10,851 nucleotides of DNA from Prevotellaceae bacterium UBA4372 (GCA_002391275.1 DGSC01000008.1:1-10851); one strand, 5' to 3'. Shown: positions 1 through 5,972, counted from the stretch's first letter. Notes: a model not told the origin generated them from the sequence alone. Program-made: numbers and translations.

Positions 1-371
1 AGATGTGGTATAAGTACCTGAATGGAGGCTCCATCAGCGATACGGCCACGAACCTGGCTGACGCTGCCGGGGGCGAGAACTTCGAGTGGACTGATATGTA
101 CGCCCGCATGGCCCGCGAGGCTCGCGAAGAGGGTTTCGACGAGATTGCCGAGAAGTTTGAGATGGTGGGCGCTATTGAGAAGCACCACGAGGAACGCTAC
201 CGCAAGTTGCTGAAGAATATCGAGGATGCTGTAGTTTTCTCGCGCGACGGCGACGTGATATGGCAATGCGCCAACTGTGGTCATATCGTCATAGGCAAGC
301 AGGCTCCCGAGGTGTGCCCCGTATGCAACCATCCGCAGAGCTACTTCCAGATTAAGGCTGAGAATTACTAA
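1..371 (+). CDS. rbr: Rubrerythrin, 5'-truncated by the window edge
   Basis: Rubrerythrin is a cytoplasmic non-haem iron protein that reduces hydrogen peroxide in anaerobes. The reading frame is open from base 3, and 122 residues are visible. They contain the second half of the four-helix diiron domain: a GGENFEW segment with E25 and E28, and an ExxH motif at E59-H62, which are the expected iron ligands. A C-terminal rubredoxin-like domain follows, with CxxC pairs at C89/C92 and C105/C108, and the family-typical ending AENY. Rubrerythrins are usually about 190 residues, so roughly 70 N-terminal residues, including the first diiron half, lie outside the window. The ATG at base 3 is therefore an internal methionine and not the start. 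The gene is followed by a strong terminator at 426-477. The identification is secure. Confidence 0.95.
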   Translation, partial: MWYKYLNGGSISDTATNLADAAGGENFEWTDMYARMAREAREEGFDEIAEKFEMVGAIEKHHEERYRKLLKNIEDAVVFSRDGDVIWQCANCGHIVIGKQAPEVCPVCNHPQSYFQIKAENY

Positions 372-425
372 GCTACACGCCTACCTTTTTCAAGGTTTAG
401 GGGCTACTCATAGAAATCATTCATT

Positions 426-477
426 AAAACAAAAAACGCCCAACTTCTTTCCGTGGAAGTTGGGCGTTTTTTGTTTT
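426..477. terminator. Bidirectional intrinsic terminator between rbr and the YbjN-like gene
   Basis: A perfect inverted repeat has arms at 426-447 and 456-477 (22 bp each) and an 8-nt loop (TTTCCGTG). The GC core is CGCCCAACTTC paired with GAAGTTGGGCG. The outer arms are A-rich on the left and T-rich on the right, so a U tract follows the stem in either direction. It lies between convergent genes, ending rbr on the + strand and the six-gene operon on the - strand, whose last stop is 31 nt away. Confidence 0.93.
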
Positions 478-507
478 CTGTACGCAGCTGAAATATTACG
501 GAGTAAT

Positions 508-960
508 CTAATCTGAAGTATTATTCTCTATCAGACGAAGTTTCTCCATCTGGGCACCGACGAGCTGATGAGCACGGAAAAACTCGTGAAGCTCCAGTTT
601 CAAATATTCTTCGATATTGGGAATTTCAGGAATGAAAAGGAGTACCGTTTTACAATGTACGTCCATGGTTTGTGTTTCGTTATCAATCGTGAAAACGGTG
701 ACAACACTGCCTTCCCAATTAGCCTCGTTGATCGCCTTGCGCAATCGTGCCAGCTCATCGATATCGGATAAGTTAATGCTTTTCCATGCATAATCATATA
801 CATGAATATATGGTCTGTCATTTTCAGCCCCTACAAGGAAATGTTCTCCCTGGTAGACAAAGTGTATTCTATTGTCTTCACCCTCCTCGACTTCATACTG
901 GCAGCCGATATTTGTTAAAACGTTGAGGAATAAATCCCGAGTGCCAAATTGTTTATTCAT
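508..960 (-). CDS. YbjN-like small protein (T3SS-chaperone-like fold), last gene of the operon
   Basis: A 150-residue soluble, acidic protein with no signal peptide or membrane segment. The order of predicted elements is an N-terminal helix (about 5-18), three strands (about 31-56, RIHFVYQGEHFLVG then YIHVYDYAW), a helix (DIDELARLRKAI, 66-77), two strands (86-92 and 100-110), and a long C-terminal amphipathic helix (115-142). This alternation matches the YbjN / type III secretion chaperone-like fold; the assignment rests on pattern, not on a catalytic motif. The precise function is unknown; YbjN-type proteins are often proposed to be chaperone-like or regulatory. It starts with ATG at 960, only 17 nt after the permease stop codon, so it is very likely co-transcribed with it. 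A hypothetical protein of another small alpha/beta family remains possible. Confidence 0.6.
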   Translation of the reverse strand: MNKQFGTRDLFLNVLTNIGCQYEVEEGEDNRIHFVYQGEHFLVGAENDRPYIHVYDYAWKSINLSDIDELARLRKAINEANWEGSVVTVFTIDNETQTMDVHCKTVLLFIPEIPNIEEYLKLELHEFFRAHQLVGAQMEKLRLIENNTSD

Positions 961-977
961 ACGAGTCTTTGATAATC

Positions 978-1757
978 TTAATTTGTTTCTATGCCAGTTT
1001 GTAAACGTCCATAGGCGTCGAAAGCACGACGTGTGGAGAGCCAGAGAGCCAGGATGAGAGAGAGCATGGAAGCGGACATGGTGATGACGACAATCATCAT
1101 CTGGTATTTAACGGCCACGTCTGGCGCCGAGCCCCCGAGGATCTGACCTATCATCGTGCCAGGTAACGCAACGATGCCCATGACGGCCATGTTGGCGATG
1201 CTGGGCGTGAAGCTTTTGATGACAGCCTCGCGCATGAAGGGCAACCAAGCTTCGAAGCGTGTGGCGCCGTTGCCTAACAAATAATAATAGGTGGCTTGTT
1301 CACGTTCTATGCCGCTGTAGAAGGTACTGAGCGTAAGAACATTGACGCCCAGCATGTTGCCCATGAGAATGCCCATGATAGGGATGAAATAGCGGGCGGT
1401 GAAAGGATGGTCAAGGCGTAGCACAAAGCAAAGGAAATAGAAGCCAACGAGCAAGGCTGCCACGAAGAAACTGGCGAAGGCGGGTACTGCGACGATGCGA
1501 CGGGGAAGGTGAGTGCGCTCGCCAAGGGTATGGGTGGCAATGACAGCCATAATGATTACCCACAGCGTGTTGAGCCAAGGGTTATCCCACTCGAAGAGGT
1601 AACGCAGATAGATAGCGACGAGGAAGAGCTGCACAATCATACGGGCTGCAGCGATGAGGGTGGCACGCACAAGGCCTGTCCGCAGTTTCCAAAGGAAATA
1701 GATGGGAATCAGCAGGAGCAGGAGACCGATGGCAAGGGAAACGTAACTGATGTCCAC
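978..1757 (-). CDS. fetB: ABC transporter permease, FetB/YbbM (UPF0014) family
   Basis: A 259-residue integral inner-membrane protein with about seven hydrophobic segments (about 4-23, 33-54, 63-78, 90-115, 122-140, 186-207, 220-241). Family hallmarks are visible: FIPIMGILMGNMLG (124-137), and a long conserved block from GNGATRFEAWLP (162-173) through IVALPGTMIGQILGG (195-209) to the YQ at 218-219. In E. coli, FetB pairs with the ATPase FetA and is reported as a putative iron exporter linked to peroxide resistance; the substrate here is not shown by sequence. The start is GTG at 1755-1757, as no in-frame ATG lies upstream in the 42-nt gap after aguA. Its likely ATPase partner is encoded at 4086-4751, separated from it by aguB and aguA. 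Confidence 0.88.
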   Translation of the reverse strand: MDISYVSLAIGLLLLLIPIYFLWKLRTGLVRATLIAAARMIVQLFLVAIYLRYLFEWDNPWLNTLWVIIMAVIATHTLGERTHLPRRIVAVPAFASFFVAALLVGFYFLCFVLRLDHPFTARYFIPIMGILMGNMLGVNVLTLSTFYSGIEREQATYYYLLGNGATRFEAWLPFMREAVIKSFTPSIANMAVMGIVALPGTMIGQILGGSAPDVAVKYQMMIVVITMSASMLSLILALWLSTRRAFDAYGRLQTGIETN

Positions 1758-1799
1758 GGAGAATGAAGAAGGATTAATGAGATTTGCTTTGTTAATGTG

Positions 1800-2975
1800 T
1801 TAATTTGTCATCACGCCGACAGGGTATTGCATCGTTGAGCAATGAAGTGAGCCATGCTGGCGGATGAGGACGCGGCAGTCGATGGGTACGATGTCGTACT
1901 TGGGAAAGGCTTTCTGCAGCTGACGTCGTGCTTGCTCGTCGTTCTCTGGTTGACCATAGGTGGGCATGAGGACGGCATTGTTGATGACAAGGAAATTGGC
2001 GTAAGTGGCTGGTAGGCGATGGCCGTCGTCGGGGTCGAAGATGGGGAAAGGAAGGGGAAGAGGGATGAGGCGGAAGCCTTCTTCGGCAGCGGAATCGCCA
2101 AGCGTACTTGAAATGGGAAAGAGCGTAAAAGAACGGAGCTGGTCTTCCATGGCACGGAGGGCTTCGTAATGCTCATCGGTGGGGTCGGTGCATTGGACAT
2201 AGGCAATGGTGGCATTAGGACAGAAGCGGGCAAGGGTGTCGATATGGCTATCGGTGTCGTCGCCGGCGAGGTAGCCGTGGTCGAGCCATAGGACGCGTTC
2301 AGCATGGAAATAGTGGAGAAGACGCTGCTCGATTTGATTGCGATTGAGGGAGGGGTTACGGTTGGGCGAGAGAAGACACTCGCTGGTGGTCATAAGGATG
2401 CCACGCCCATCACTCTCGATACTGCCACCTTCGAAGACGAAGTCGAGGTGGGACTCGTAGGTGCCCTTTAATAAACTATTTGACGAATTTACGATTTTGC
2501 TGTTAATAGCATTATCTAACTCGGCAGGGAATTTATCCCCCCAGCCGTTGAACCGAAAATCAAGGAGACGGGGACCAGCTTCGGTGAGGAGGGTGAGAAA
2601 AGCGTGATCACGTGCCCAGGTGTCGTTGGTAGGACACTCGAAATAGGCGACATGGGCAAGAAAACGCGAGGGGATGCGCTCATGAAGGAGGGCTTTCACG
2701 CGTTCGGGCTCAGGGGTAACAATAAGGAGACGTTCGCCATGGGCAAGAATCTCAAGGGCGATGCTGACGTAGCAGGCATCAACTTCGGCAAGGATGGGGG
2801 CCCAATCGGTGGCTGCATGTGGCCAAGTGAGCTGCACGCCGCTCTGTGGATGCCATTCGGCAGGGAAGAAGGTGGAGCGAATCTCTGTTTGCTCGGGACC
2901 GGCTTGGTTGGCAAGATTAAGGTGAAGGGTGAGATCGCTTATGACTGGAGTTGATGGGGTGAAATGGATGGCCAT
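1800..2975 (-). CDS. aguA: Agmatine deiminase
   Basis: Hydrolyses agmatine to N-carbamoylputrescine plus ammonia in the cytoplasm, the first step of the two-step route to putrescine. At 391 residues it belongs to the PAD_porph / guanidino-group-modifying superfamily. Visible motifs are FFPAEWHPQSGVQLTWPH (36-53), WARDHAF (120-126, catalytic Asp123 region), NGWGDKF (143-149), EGGSIESDGRG (182-192), GDDTDSHID (238-246, catalytic His244 and Asp246) and HGSLHCSTMQYP (374-385, catalytic Cys379). The roughly 35 residues before the conserved FPAEW block exceed what I expect for the family, but no alternative ATG, GTG or TTG lies closer, so the ATG at 2975 is kept. It follows aguB by 167 nt on the same strand and precedes the fetB-like gene by 42 nt. 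The pairing with aguB makes the function firm. Confidence 0.95.
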   Translation of the reverse strand: MAIHFTPSTPVISDLTLHLNLANQAGPEQTEIRSTFFPAEWHPQSGVQLTWPHAATDWAPILAEVDACYVSIALEILAHGERLLIVTPEPERVKALLHERIPSRFLAHVAYFECPTNDTWARDHAFLTLLTEAGPRLLDFRFNGWGDKFPAELDNAINSKIVNSSNSLLKGTYESHLDFVFEGGSIESDGRGILMTTSECLLSPNRNPSLNRNQIEQRLLHYFHAERVLWLDHGYLAGDDTDSHIDTLARFCPNATIAYVQCTDPTDEHYEALRAMEDQLRSFTLFPISSTLGDSAAEEGFRLIPLPLPFPIFDPDDGHRLPATYANFLVINNAVLMPTYGQPENDEQARRQLQKAFPKYDIVPIDCRVLIRQHGSLHCSTMQYPVGVMTN

Positions 2976-3006
2976 GGGAAGGGGCGGGCTGAGTTGAGGG
3001 TTGAGG

Positions 3007-3034
3007 GTTGCCGTACAACGGCAACATACAGAAC
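3007..3034 (-). repeat. Tagged hairpin repeat, copy 1 (5' leader of aguA)
   Basis: Read on the - strand, the tag GTTCTGTATGTTGC runs into the perfect palindrome GTTGCCGTTGTACGGCAAC (8-bp stem, 3-nt loop TGT; stem arms at 3007-3014 and 3018-3025). It ends 31 nt before the aguA start codon. The same tag and the same GTTGC...GCAAC stem base occur upstream of fetA (4760-4787), with the upper stem changed in a compensating way. There is no U tract after the stem, so it is not a classical terminator. Confidence 0.8.
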
Positions 3035-3070
3035 AGGATTAGATGGAGATGCGAAAGGGAGGGAGGGGGT

Positions 3071-3156
3071 TAATCGCGGAAGCAGGGAGGAAGGGCTAAT
3101 CGCGGAAGCAGGGAGGGTTAATCGCGGATGCGGGAGGGAGGGCTAATCGCGGAAGC
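3071..3156 (-). repeat. Four imperfect tandem repeats copying the 3' end of aguB
   Basis: On the - strand the core GC(T/A)TCCGCGATTA(G/A)CCC occurs four times. On the + strand the TAATCGCGG cores start at 3071, 3097, 3119 and 3144, giving periods of 26, 22 and 25 bp. The rightmost copy encodes the last residues and TAG stop of AguB; the three others lie in the gap downstream of it. Each copy carries its own TAG or TAA. CCCTCCCT-like spacers separate the copies. Confidence 0.85.
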
Positions 3157-4018
3157 GGAGGGTGAGGTCGTTGTAGGCATCGATGCGACGGTCGCGGAGG
3201 AAGGGCCACCAGCGGCGCACTTGCTCTGAGCGATGGAGGTCGATGTCTACAAGGATGTTTTCTTCCCGGGTCTGCGAGGCTTCGGCAAGGAGTTCGCCTT
3301 GTGGACCTGCCACGAAGCTGGTGCCCCAGAACTGGATGCCGTTGGTCTGACCGCTGGGATCGGGCTCATGCCCTACCCTATTAACAGCAACGACGGGGAG
3401 ACCATTGGCAACGGCATGACCACGTTGCACGAGCTGCCAGGCCTGACGCTGGCGGGCTTGCTCCTCAGGGGCGTCGCTGGATTCGTAACCGATGGCGGTG
3501 GGATAAATGAGGATGTCGGCTCCGGCAAGGGCCATCAAGCGGGCACCTTCTGGATACCACTGGTCCCAGCAAACCTGAACACCGAGGTCGCCCACGGAGG
3601 TCTTGATGGGGTGAAAACCGAGGTCGCCAGGGGTGAAATAGAACTTCTCATAGTAGGCGGGGTCGTCGGGGATGTGCATCTTGCGATGAATGCCTGCGAT
3701 GCTGCCGTCTTTCTCGAAAACGACAGCGGTATTGTGGTAAAGGCCAGAGGCACGACGCTCGAAAAGACTGGTGACGAGGACAACAGAATGCTTGCAGGCA
3801 AGGGCTCCAAAGAAGTCGGTGGAAGGACCCGGAATGGGTTCTGCAAGGTCAAAGTTGTCGACGGATTCTACTTGGCAGAAATAGGGGGTATTATGGAGTT
3901 CCTGCAGGATAACGAGTTGGGCGCCCTGAGCGGCCACGTCGGCAATGGAGGCGGCGAGGCGAGAGCGGTTATCTTCTGGGTTAGGGGTGCAGGATTGCTG
4001 AATAAGGGCTATTTTCAT
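3143..4018 (-). CDS. aguB: N-carbamoylputrescine amidase
   Basis: A carbon-nitrogen hydrolase (nitrilase superfamily) that converts N-carbamoylputrescine to putrescine, carbon dioxide and ammonia, completing the agmatine pathway begun by AguA. The length of 291 residues is normal for the family. The Glu-Lys-Cys triad is visible: E40 in LVILQELH, K113 in IHRKMHIPDDP, and C150 in GVQVCWDQWYPEGAR. The IPDDPAYYEKFYFTPGD stretch and the C-terminal RRWWPFLRDRRIDAY block are typical of this amidase. The start is ATG at 4018, preceded by a strongly pyrimidine-rich leader (CTCCCTCCCCTCCCT) rather than a Shine-Dalgarno sequence. The gene lies between the ABC ATPase (67 nt upstream) and aguA. Its last codons and stop are duplicated downstream as tandem repeats (see 3071-3156). 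Confidence 0.95.
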   Translation of the reverse strand: MKIALIQQSCTPNPEDNRSRLAASIADVAAQGAQLVILQELHNTPYFCQVESVDNFDLAEPIPGPSTDFFGALACKHSVVLVTSLFERRASGLYHNTAVVFEKDGSIAGIHRKMHIPDDPAYYEKFYFTPGDLGFHPIKTSVGDLGVQVCWDQWYPEGARLMALAGADILIYPTAIGYESSDAPEEQARQRQAWQLVQRGHAVANGLPVVAVNRVGHEPDPSGQTNGIQFWGTSFVAGPQGELLAEASQTREENILVDIDLHRSEQVRRWWPFLRDRRIDAYNDLTLRFRD

Positions 4019-4060
4019 AGGGAGGGGAGGGAGCTAAAGATGAGGCCATGGAAGGGGTTT

Positions 4061-4081
4061 CTCGGCGACAAAATCGCCGAG
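4061..4081 (-). repeat. Hairpin between fetA-like gene and aguB
   Basis: A perfect 8-bp inverted repeat (CTCGGCGA at 4061-4068 and TCGCCGAG at 4074-4081) with a 5-nt loop. It begins about 5 nt after the ATPase stop codon. Its centre resembles the fetA-leader hairpin (GCGACAAA(A/G)TCGC on the + strand), but the ATACAGAAC tag is absent. No U tract follows on the transcribed strand, so an operon-internal stability element or a diverged repeat copy fits better than a terminator. Confidence 0.65.
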
Positions 4082-4085
4082 CGCT

Positions 4086-4751
4086 CTAAGAAAGGGGGGA
4101 GAGGGTGATGGTTTTATCGCAGAAGGCGAGGAGGACGGGGTCGTGGGAGACGATGAGGGCAGAGCGATTGTCGTCATGGCAAGCACGAAGAAGGGCGAGG
4201 CCTACGCGCTGAGTGCTTTCTTCATCGAGGGCTGATGAGGGTTCGTCGAGGAGCAGAAGCGGCTTCGGCAGGGAGAGGGCGGCAGCAAGAAGTAGGCGCT
4301 GACGCTGACCACCAGAGAGCTTGGCTGCAGTAAGGTCGAGGAGGGAGGGCTCGAGCCCGAGGGATGAAAGAAGAGAAGAGGGGAAAGAGGAAGCGGAAGA
4401 AGCTCCTCCAGCCACTATGGACGAGGAGGAACAGGTGTGATTGGCTTCGAGACCGTGGGTGAGGCTGATGAGGTCTATGCCTTTTTCAACAGGGGGCTGT
4501 AGCTCTTGAGGAACATAGGCGGTGAGACGACGAATGGCATCGACGTGGTGGACGTCGAGGGGAAGGTTGTTGACGGTGATGATTCCTGCGGTCAGTGGGA
4601 CGAAGCCGAGGATGGCTCTCAGTAGGGAGGTTTTGCCACAGCCGCTCTCGCCTGTGAGACCGACGAGCTGGCCCTTGCCTACATGGAGGTCAAGGGCACG
4701 GAAGAGGGGGCGATTACCAAAAGCGAGGGTGGCGGAGTGGATGTGGAGCAT
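4086..4751 (-). CDS. fetA: ABC transporter ATP-binding protein, FetA/YbbL-like
   Basis: The energising subunit of a small ABC transporter, probably paired with the FetB/YbbM-type permease at 978-1757. Counting from the upstream TTG at 4769, the motifs are Walker A GESGCGKT (40-47), Q-loop Q88 in YVPQE, signature LSGGQRQR (151-158), Walker B LLLLDE (171-176), D-loop SALD (179-182) and H-loop His209 in VSHD. All key residues are intact. The preferred start is ATG at 4751 (221 residues, beginning MLHIHSATLAFGN). The TTG at 4769 would lie inside the palindrome at 4760-4778 and adds only six non-conserved residues. A Ser/Ala-rich low-complexity insert (about 113-136) sits in the helical subdomain between Q-loop and signature. 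The substrate is not determined by the sequence. Confidence 0.85.
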   Translation of the reverse strand: MLHIHSATLAFGNRPLFRALDLHVGKGQLVGLTGESGCGKTSLLRAILGFVPLTAGIITVNNLPLDVHHVDAIRRLTAYVPQELQPPVEKGIDLISLTHGLEANHTCSSSSIVAGGASSASSFPSSLLSSLGLEPSLLDLTAAKLSGGQRQRLLLAAALSLPKPLLLLDEPSSALDEESTQRVGLALLRACHDDNRSALIVSHDPVLLAFCDKTITLSPLS

Positions 4752-4759
4752 AGGGATGG

Positions 4760-4787
4760 GTTGCGACAAAGTCGCAACATACAGAAC
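4760..4787 (-). repeat. Tagged hairpin repeat, copy 2 (5' leader of fetA)
   Basis: Read on the - strand, the tag GTTCTGTATGTTGC leads into the perfect palindrome GTTGCGACTTTGTCGCAAC (arms 4760-4767 and 4771-4778, loop TTT). It ends 8 nt before the preferred ATG at 4751. The 14-nt tag is identical to the copy upstream of aguA, while the three upper base pairs differ with pairing kept (GAC/GTC here, CGT/ACG there). Confidence 0.8.
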
Positions 4788-4803
4788 TAAGGACAGATGA
4801 GGG

Positions 4804-4851
4804 GACAGCGGGGCTGAAAGGCAGGCAGACAGCGAGGCTGAAGGGCGGGCG
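4804..4851 (-). repeat. Two tandem 24-bp repeats just downstream of pheS
   Basis: Units 4804-4827 and 4828-4851 match at 20 of 24 positions on the + strand, both starting GACAGCG, and all four differences are A/G changes. The array begins 2 nt after the pheS stop codon. A further partial GACAG occurs at 4792. Confidence 0.75.
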
Positions 4852-4853
4852 GC

Positions 4854-5873
4854 TTAGTTGGCAGCCGTGAATTCCTCGAGGAAGCGGACGTCGTTCTCAG
4901 AGAAGAGACGGAGGTCCTTGACCTGATATTTGAGGTTGGCAATGCGCTCAATGCCCATGCCGAAGGCGTAGCCGGTGTAGATGCTGGAGTCGATGCCGTT
5001 GGCCTCAAGTACGGCGGGGTCTACCATGCCGCAACCGAGAATCTCGAGCCAGCCTGAACCCTTACACATGGAACAGCCCTTGCCACCGCAGATGGTGCAG
5101 CTGACATCCATTTCTGCAGAAGGTTCGGTGAAGGGAAAGTAGCTGGGACGTAAACGAATCTGCGTCTCGGGGCCGAACATCTCCTGCGCAAAGAGAAGGA
5201 GCACTTGCTTGAGATCCTTGAATGATACGTTCTTGTCGACGTAGAGCCCTTCGACCTGGTGGAAGAAGCAGTGGGCACGTGCGCTGACGGCTTCGTTGCG
5301 ATAGACACGACCCGGACAGATAACGCGGATGGGCGGCTGTTGCTTCTCCATGACGCGGGCTTGTACGCTGGAGGTGTGTGAGCGGAGGATGATGTCGGGA
5401 TGTGCCTCGACGAAGAAGGTGTCCTGCATGTCACGAGCGGGATGGTCGTCGGCGAAGTTCATGGAACTGTAGACGTGCCAGTCGTCCTCCACTTCAGGTC
5501 CTTCGGCAAGCGTGAAGCCGAGACGTGAGAAGATGTCGACAATCTCGTTCTTGACGATGGTGAGCGGATGACGCGTGCCCAGAGCTATAGGATAGGGCGT
5601 GCGTGTGAGATCGAGGTCGTCGGCCACGGTCTCTTGCGCAGCAGCAGCGGCCTTGAGCTGGTTGATGCGTTCGGTGGCACACGTCTTGAGTTCGTTGATG
5701 CGTTTGCCTAATTCTTTCTTCATCTCGGCAGGCACCGTACGGAACTCATCCATGAGTGCGCTGATCTCGCCTTTCTTGCTGAGATACTTGATTCGCAAAG
5801 CCTCAGCCTCCTCTGGTGTAGCAGCGGTGAGCGACTGCACTTCGTCCAGGATTTGCTTGATTTTTTCGAGCAT
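4854..5873 (-). CDS. pheS: Phenylalanyl-tRNA synthetase alpha subunit
   Basis: The catalytic subunit of the (alpha-beta)2 class II enzyme that charges tRNA-Phe. The N-terminal coiled-coil tRNA-binding arm is seen in the first roughly 85 residues (ALRIKYLSKKGEISALMDEF, KELGKRINELK). The catalytic core then contains HPLTIVKNEIVDIFSRLGF, EGPEVEDDWHVYSSMNFADDHPARDMQDTF (motif 1 region), LRSHTSSVQARVM, ICPGRVYRNEAVSARAHCFFHQVEGLYVD (motif 2) and the C-terminal GYAFGMGIERIANLKY (motif 3). A CTICGGKGCSMCKGSGW cysteine cluster is present, as is common in bacterial PheS. The start is ATG at 5873 (339 residues, MLEKIKQIL), matching the family N-terminus; an in-frame TTG at 5915 falls inside the promoter element. 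It is the first gene of the leftward run. pheT is not adjacent downstream. Confidence 0.96.
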   Translation of the reverse strand: MLEKIKQILDEVQSLTAATPEEAEALRIKYLSKKGEISALMDEFRTVPAEMKKELGKRINELKTCATERINQLKAAAAAQETVADDLDLTRTPYPIALGTRHPLTIVKNEIVDIFSRLGFTLAEGPEVEDDWHVYSSMNFADDHPARDMQDTFFVEAHPDIILRSHTSSVQARVMEKQQPPIRVICPGRVYRNEAVSARAHCFFHQVEGLYVDKNVSFKDLKQVLLLFAQEMFGPETQIRLRPSYFPFTEPSAEMDVSCTICGGKGCSMCKGSGWLEILGCGMVDPAVLEANGIDSSIYTGYAFGMGIERIANLKYQVKDLRLFSENDVRFLEEFTAAN

Positions 5874-5912
5874 AATTATCTTTGTTCTATTGATATTTCG
5901 TGAAAAACTGCG

Positions 5913-5920
5913 CAAAGATA
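5913..5920 (-). promoter_or_regulatory. -7 promoter element of pheS operon
   Basis: On the - strand TATCTTTG followed by CGC matches the Bacteroidetes -7 consensus TAnnTTTG. It sits 40 nt upstream of the pheS ATG, giving a predicted leader of roughly 33 nt. No convincing -33 TTTG lies at the usual spacing. Confidence 0.65.
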
Positions 5921-5964
5921 CATAATTCTTTCCAAAAAGTGCGAGCTGAATGAAAAATAAAGCT

Positions 5965-5972
5965 TACTTTTG
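5965..5972 (+). promoter_or_regulatory. -7 promoter element of the DUF4348 lipoprotein gene
   Basis: TACTTTTG followed by CAC matches TAnnTTTG, 38 nt upstream of the ATG at 6011. It is divergent from the pheS promoter, with 44 nt between the two elements. A clear -33 box is not seen. Confidence 0.65.

Noticed and set aside
3..5. ATG at base 3 as the rubrerythrin start
   Set aside because: The residue aligns to the middle of the family's diiron domain; the true start lies left of the window.
3040..3142. G-quadruplex in the G-rich + strand of the aguB-aguA gap
   Set aside because: Runs such as GGGAGGGAGGGGG give only three separate G-runs with short loops before a long spacer, and the transcript from this strand would be C-rich; the tandem repeat explains the pattern.
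3071..3156. CRISPR-like array
   Set aside because: The units are imperfect, contiguous, derived from the aguB 3' end, lack unique spacers of constant length, and no cas gene is present.
4061..4081. Reading the fetA-aguB hairpin as a transcription terminator
   Set aside because: The sequence following it on the transcribed strand is AAACCCC rather than a U tract, and aguB continues in the same direction with no visible promoter.
3233..4108. 291-codon open frame on the + strand, antisense to aguB
   Set aside because: It mirrors aguB almost end to end, has no recognisable domain, and arises from the GC-rich codon bias of the real gene, whose catalytic triad is intact.
4752..4769. Upstream TTG start for the ABC ATPase
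   Set aside because: It lies inside the palindrome at 4760-4778 and adds six residues that do not belong to the ABC domain; ATG at 4751 fits better.
5874..5915. Upstream TTG start for pheS
   Set aside because: It overlaps the TATCTTTG promoter element, and the family N-terminus begins at MLEKIKQ (ATG at 5873).
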